Of a stretch of DNA of 64,000 bases, positions 62,002-64,000 are shown in pieces; position 1 is the first letter of the stretch; every line of letters begins with the position of its first letter. Source of the stretch: Leeuwenhoekiella palythoae. Its GTDB lineage: Bacteria > Bacteroidota > Bacteroidia > Flavobacteriales > Flavobacteriaceae. The stretch spans positions 389,276-453,275 of the forward strand of contig NZ_FQXT01000004.1 of NCBI RefSeq assembly GCF_900130045.1, in the 5' to 3' direction. The notes beneath the pieces are model-generated. The model was not told where the DNA came from, searched no databases, and saw only the letters and a list, made by a program, of their open reading frames with translations. The translations under genes were made by a program, and so were the position numbers.

Positions 62002-63150
62002 ATGAATTCGTTGCGTCTGGTTTTTAGTAATCTACGGTATTTTACTCCGGTTTTTTTGTTTGCCACCCTGAATATTCTTTACGGGACTTGGGCGATCTAT
62101 ATTCCTAAAATAACAGCCAAGTTGCAGTTGTCTGAAGGCGAACTCGGCTTTGCGGTGTTTTTTATGGCTTTAGGAACCTTATGTACCATCCCTTTTGTAC
62201 CCCGATTTATCAAAAACATAGGTCTAGGAAAAGCGGTTTTGTTTGCGGTAATCGGCTTTTGTGTGTTGATCATACAGCCATTTTTAGCGAGCACCTATGT
62301 GCTTTTGTGTGCCTCATTGTTTGGAGTAGGTATTTTTTCCGGATTGCTTGATGTGACAATAAATACTTTAGTCACCGAAATCGAGCGTCGCGACGAAGTG
62401 CATTTTATGTCGGTTTCTCACGGGTTTTTCAGTTTAGGCGGAATGCTGGGTGCCGGATTAGGCAGTTTGCTGATGCCGTACATCGCTTTACCAAAGTGGC
62501 ACATAGCCGGTGTAAGCGCCCTGTTGATTCTAATCAATTTGCTTTTATGCAAACACTATTTTTCGATCAAAGCAGCAGCACACGAAGAGACCTCAAGCTT
62601 TAAACTGAAGAATTTGCGACCCTTAGTAGGTTTAGCATTAATAGGCTTTTTAGTAATGGCCGCAGAGGGAGCGATCGTAGATTGGAGCGCATTGTATATG
62701 GAGCAGGTAACTTTGGCAAGCGCAGCATTGGCGGGCTTAGGATATACTATTTTTAACGGAACAATGGCTATTGGCCGTTTTTTTGGAGATGCGATCAGCG
62801 CATCTTACGGATCGCGTCTGATCATCATTGTAGGTTCTTTTATAGCAGCAATAGGTTTTGGAATTATCCTCAGCGGAAGTACTATTTACGCATTACTGGG
62901 TTTTGGAGCTGTAGGGCTTGGACTTTCAATTGTGGTGCCGGAGTTGTTTAGATACAGCGGAAATTTAAAAGGAATACGTGCAGAAGAAGGCATAAGTTTT
63001 ATCGCTGGTACCGGCTTTGTAGGCCTGCTTTTAGGTCCGGTTTTTCTTGGGTTTCTGGCGGAAACCTTCAGCTTAAAAGGCAGTTTTAGTGCTTTGCTTT
63101 GTTTTACCGCATTAGCCGGGCTCATTGCTGTACGCTTAAAACGCAATTAA
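62002..63150 (+). CDS. MFS transporter (YbjJ-like)
   Basis: A 382-residue membrane protein with about 12 hydrophobic segments in two bundles. The N-terminal YGTWAIYIPKITAKLQLSEGELGFAVFFMALGTLCTIPF and HFMSVSHGFFSLGGMLGAGLGSLL segments resemble the YbjJ group of sugar-like MFS permeases; substrate is unknown. It stands alone, divergent from kynU. Confidence 0.85.
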   Translation: MNSLRLVFSNLRYFTPVFLFATLNILYGTWAIYIPKITAKLQLSEGELGFAVFFMALGTLCTIPFVPRFIKNIGLGKAVLFAVIGFCVLIIQPFLASTYVLLCASLFGVGIFSGLLDVTINTLVTEIERRDEVHFMSVSHGFFSLGGMLGAGLGSLLMPYIALPKWHIAGVSALLILINLLLCKHYFSIKAAAHEETSSFKLKNLRPLVGLALIGFLVMAAEGAIVDWSALYMEQVTLASAALAGLGYTIFNGTMAIGRFFGDAISASYGSRLIIIVGSFIAAIGFGIILSGSTIYALLGFGAVGLGLSIVVPELFRYSGNLKGIRAEEGISFIAGTGFVGLLLGPVFLGFLAETFSLKGSFSALLCFTALAGLIAVRLKRN

Positions 63151-63152
63151 AA

Positions 63153-63173
63153 AAGCCCGTACAGCACGGGCTT
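63153..63173 (-). terminator. Intrinsic terminator between the MFS and lipoprotein genes
   Basis: Arms AAGCCCGT (63153-63160) and ACGGGCTT (63166-63173) pair over 8 bp; the A-run before it gives a T-run on the minus strand, so it mainly ends the 63235 gene. Confidence 0.75.
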
Positions 63174-63234
63174 GGTATTTAGTAAAACTATCTAAAGAAA
63201 GTCTGCGTCTTGGAATTTCTAACACTTAATTCTA

Positions 63235-63954
63235 TTACTCTTCGGTTTTTACAGCGATATCTGTAAAATACAGATGAACTGCATCTTCGGGCGCTTTATG
63301 ATCTGCAGCGATCTTGATTCCTTTGTAATCTTTATAATCTTCCCAAGTGGTTACCATAGAATATTCTGAAACGTTTCCGCGGCGGTAAATCCATTCTCTA
63401 ACCATAAACTCATCATCATAAAAGAAATCGTAAGCATCACCCGGCGTATAACCGCCTTTTTCGCCATTGTAGGTAAGTGTGATCTTACTTAATTTTTGTT
63501 GGCTCATAGGAGCGGTCGCCGTATCCTGAACTGTTAGTGTTGTGCCTTCATCCCAAACCAAATGCATAGGAGCGAGTAACCAATAGGCATCGTTGATAAA
63601 GCCTTTGTCTGCATCCATAGAGAGGCTATCTACTTCTTTTCGATTGAAAGAAACCGTGTCCTTATCACTGCGCATCGTTACATCCATAGTTTGCGGATTC
63701 CATTTCCAAGCGCGTTCAAAATGGCTGTCACCACGATCTACATTGAAGGTGAATTGTACTTCAGTAACTGATTTCCAGTTTTTCAAGCCGTTTGCTTCGG
63801 CGATTTTATAAGCGATCTCCTCTTCAGGAGTGCGGTCTTTTTCGGCAAGCTCTTCTGTATTCACTACCGGCGGCTGCGCTGTGGTTTCTTGAGATTCGTT
63901 TTTACAGGCAAACAGACTTAGGCTTAAACCGGTAAGGAATAGAATTTTTTTCAT
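63235..63954 (-). CDS. Lipoprotein of unknown function
   Basis: A 239-residue lipoprotein (LSLSLFAC lipobox). The mature domain is beta-rich: VTEVQFTFNVDRGDSHFERAWKWNPQTMDV, LTYNGEKGGYTPGDAYDFFYDDEFMVREWIYRRG and VTTWEDYKDYKGIKIAADHK, resembling a LolA/LolB-like sheet by eye only. A conserved flavobacterial protein; function unknown. Confidence 0.8.
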   Translation of the reverse strand: MKKILFLTGLSLSLFACKNESQETTAQPPVVNTEELAEKDRTPEEEIAYKIAEANGLKNWKSVTEVQFTFNVDRGDSHFERAWKWNPQTMDVTMRSDKDTVSFNRKEVDSLSMDADKGFINDAYWLLAPMHLVWDEGTTLTVQDTATAPMSQQKLSKITLTYNGEKGGYTPGDAYDFFYDDEFMVREWIYRRGNVSEYSMVTTWEDYKDYKGIKIAADHKAPEDAVHLYFTDIAVKTEE

Positions 63955-64000
63955 GGATTAGTCTTAATAGGATTGTTCATCGTTTTAAAAGTACAAAGCT

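Overview
The window reads as a chromosomal segment of a flavobacterium (Bacteroidota, family Flavobacteriaceae; genus not resolvable by eye). Evidence: promoters of the Bacteroidota type (TAnnTTTG) upstream of several genes, almost no Shine-Dalgarno sequences, many SPII lipoproteins, and family-typical genes (DUF1573, a rsfS-ftsH-LUD-cdsA-psd run, birA and pyrE neighbours, DUF6702 plus an M1 peptidase, DUF5995, DUF6266). Most of the window is ordinary core genome; one stretch, about 32.07-39.84 kb, is not.

Layout. 0-14 kb holds housekeeping genes: a partial PDZ protein, DUF1573, valS, a phospholipid block (acyl-CoA-binding protein, psd, cdsA, LUD protein), ftsH, rsfS, birA, pyrE, NUDIX, an M14 peptidase, a UDG-like protein and a thioredoxin-like protein. 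14-31.8 kb holds CsaA, an aldehyde dehydrogenase module (DUF779, ALDH, divergent AraC), katG with a palindromic operator candidate, D-lactate dehydrogenase, a CAT-like enzyme with a divergent Crp regulator, UvrA2, and a DJ-1/esterase/six-hairpin glycosidase cluster.

32.07-39.84 kb is an AT-rich array of nine cassettes. Each carries one or two small genes (lipoproteins, VOC enzymes, an SRPBCC protein, a PD40 propeller protein, unknowns), nearly all on the minus strand. They are separated by structured sites of about 105-150 bp that resemble integron attC sites: an outer box ending AAC, an inner GTATRRC-type box, a variable middle, an inner GCTATAC or GGTTATAC box, and an outer box starting GTT. 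In seven of nine cassettes the sequence just inside the two ends of the same cassette matches as an inverted repeat (8-10 bp core), while the two ends of one site match poorly. That is what is expected if cassettes move as units whose attC is completed by circularisation. A tyrosine recombinase lies at the right end. It has an IntI-like C-terminus but appears to lack the large insertion that defines integron integrases, and it has an extra N-terminal domain. The array abuts the 3' end of its gene, where four alternating GGATAA/TTATCC motifs form a candidate attI-like site. I consider this the system worth pursuing.

40-64 kb returns to core content: DUF6266, a decayed fragment of a downstream membrane-protein gene flanking an AraC/alpha-beta hydrolase pair, an RluA-type synthase, a serine hydrolase, gpmI, M48 and M15 peptidases, three GNAT proteins, pepE, carboxypeptidase-regulatory-like surface proteins, an M1 peptidase, tatA, a kynurenine operon (kynU, kmo, O-methyltransferase), an MFS transporter and a lipoprotein. 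All functions are assigned from motifs and family knowledge without database searches.
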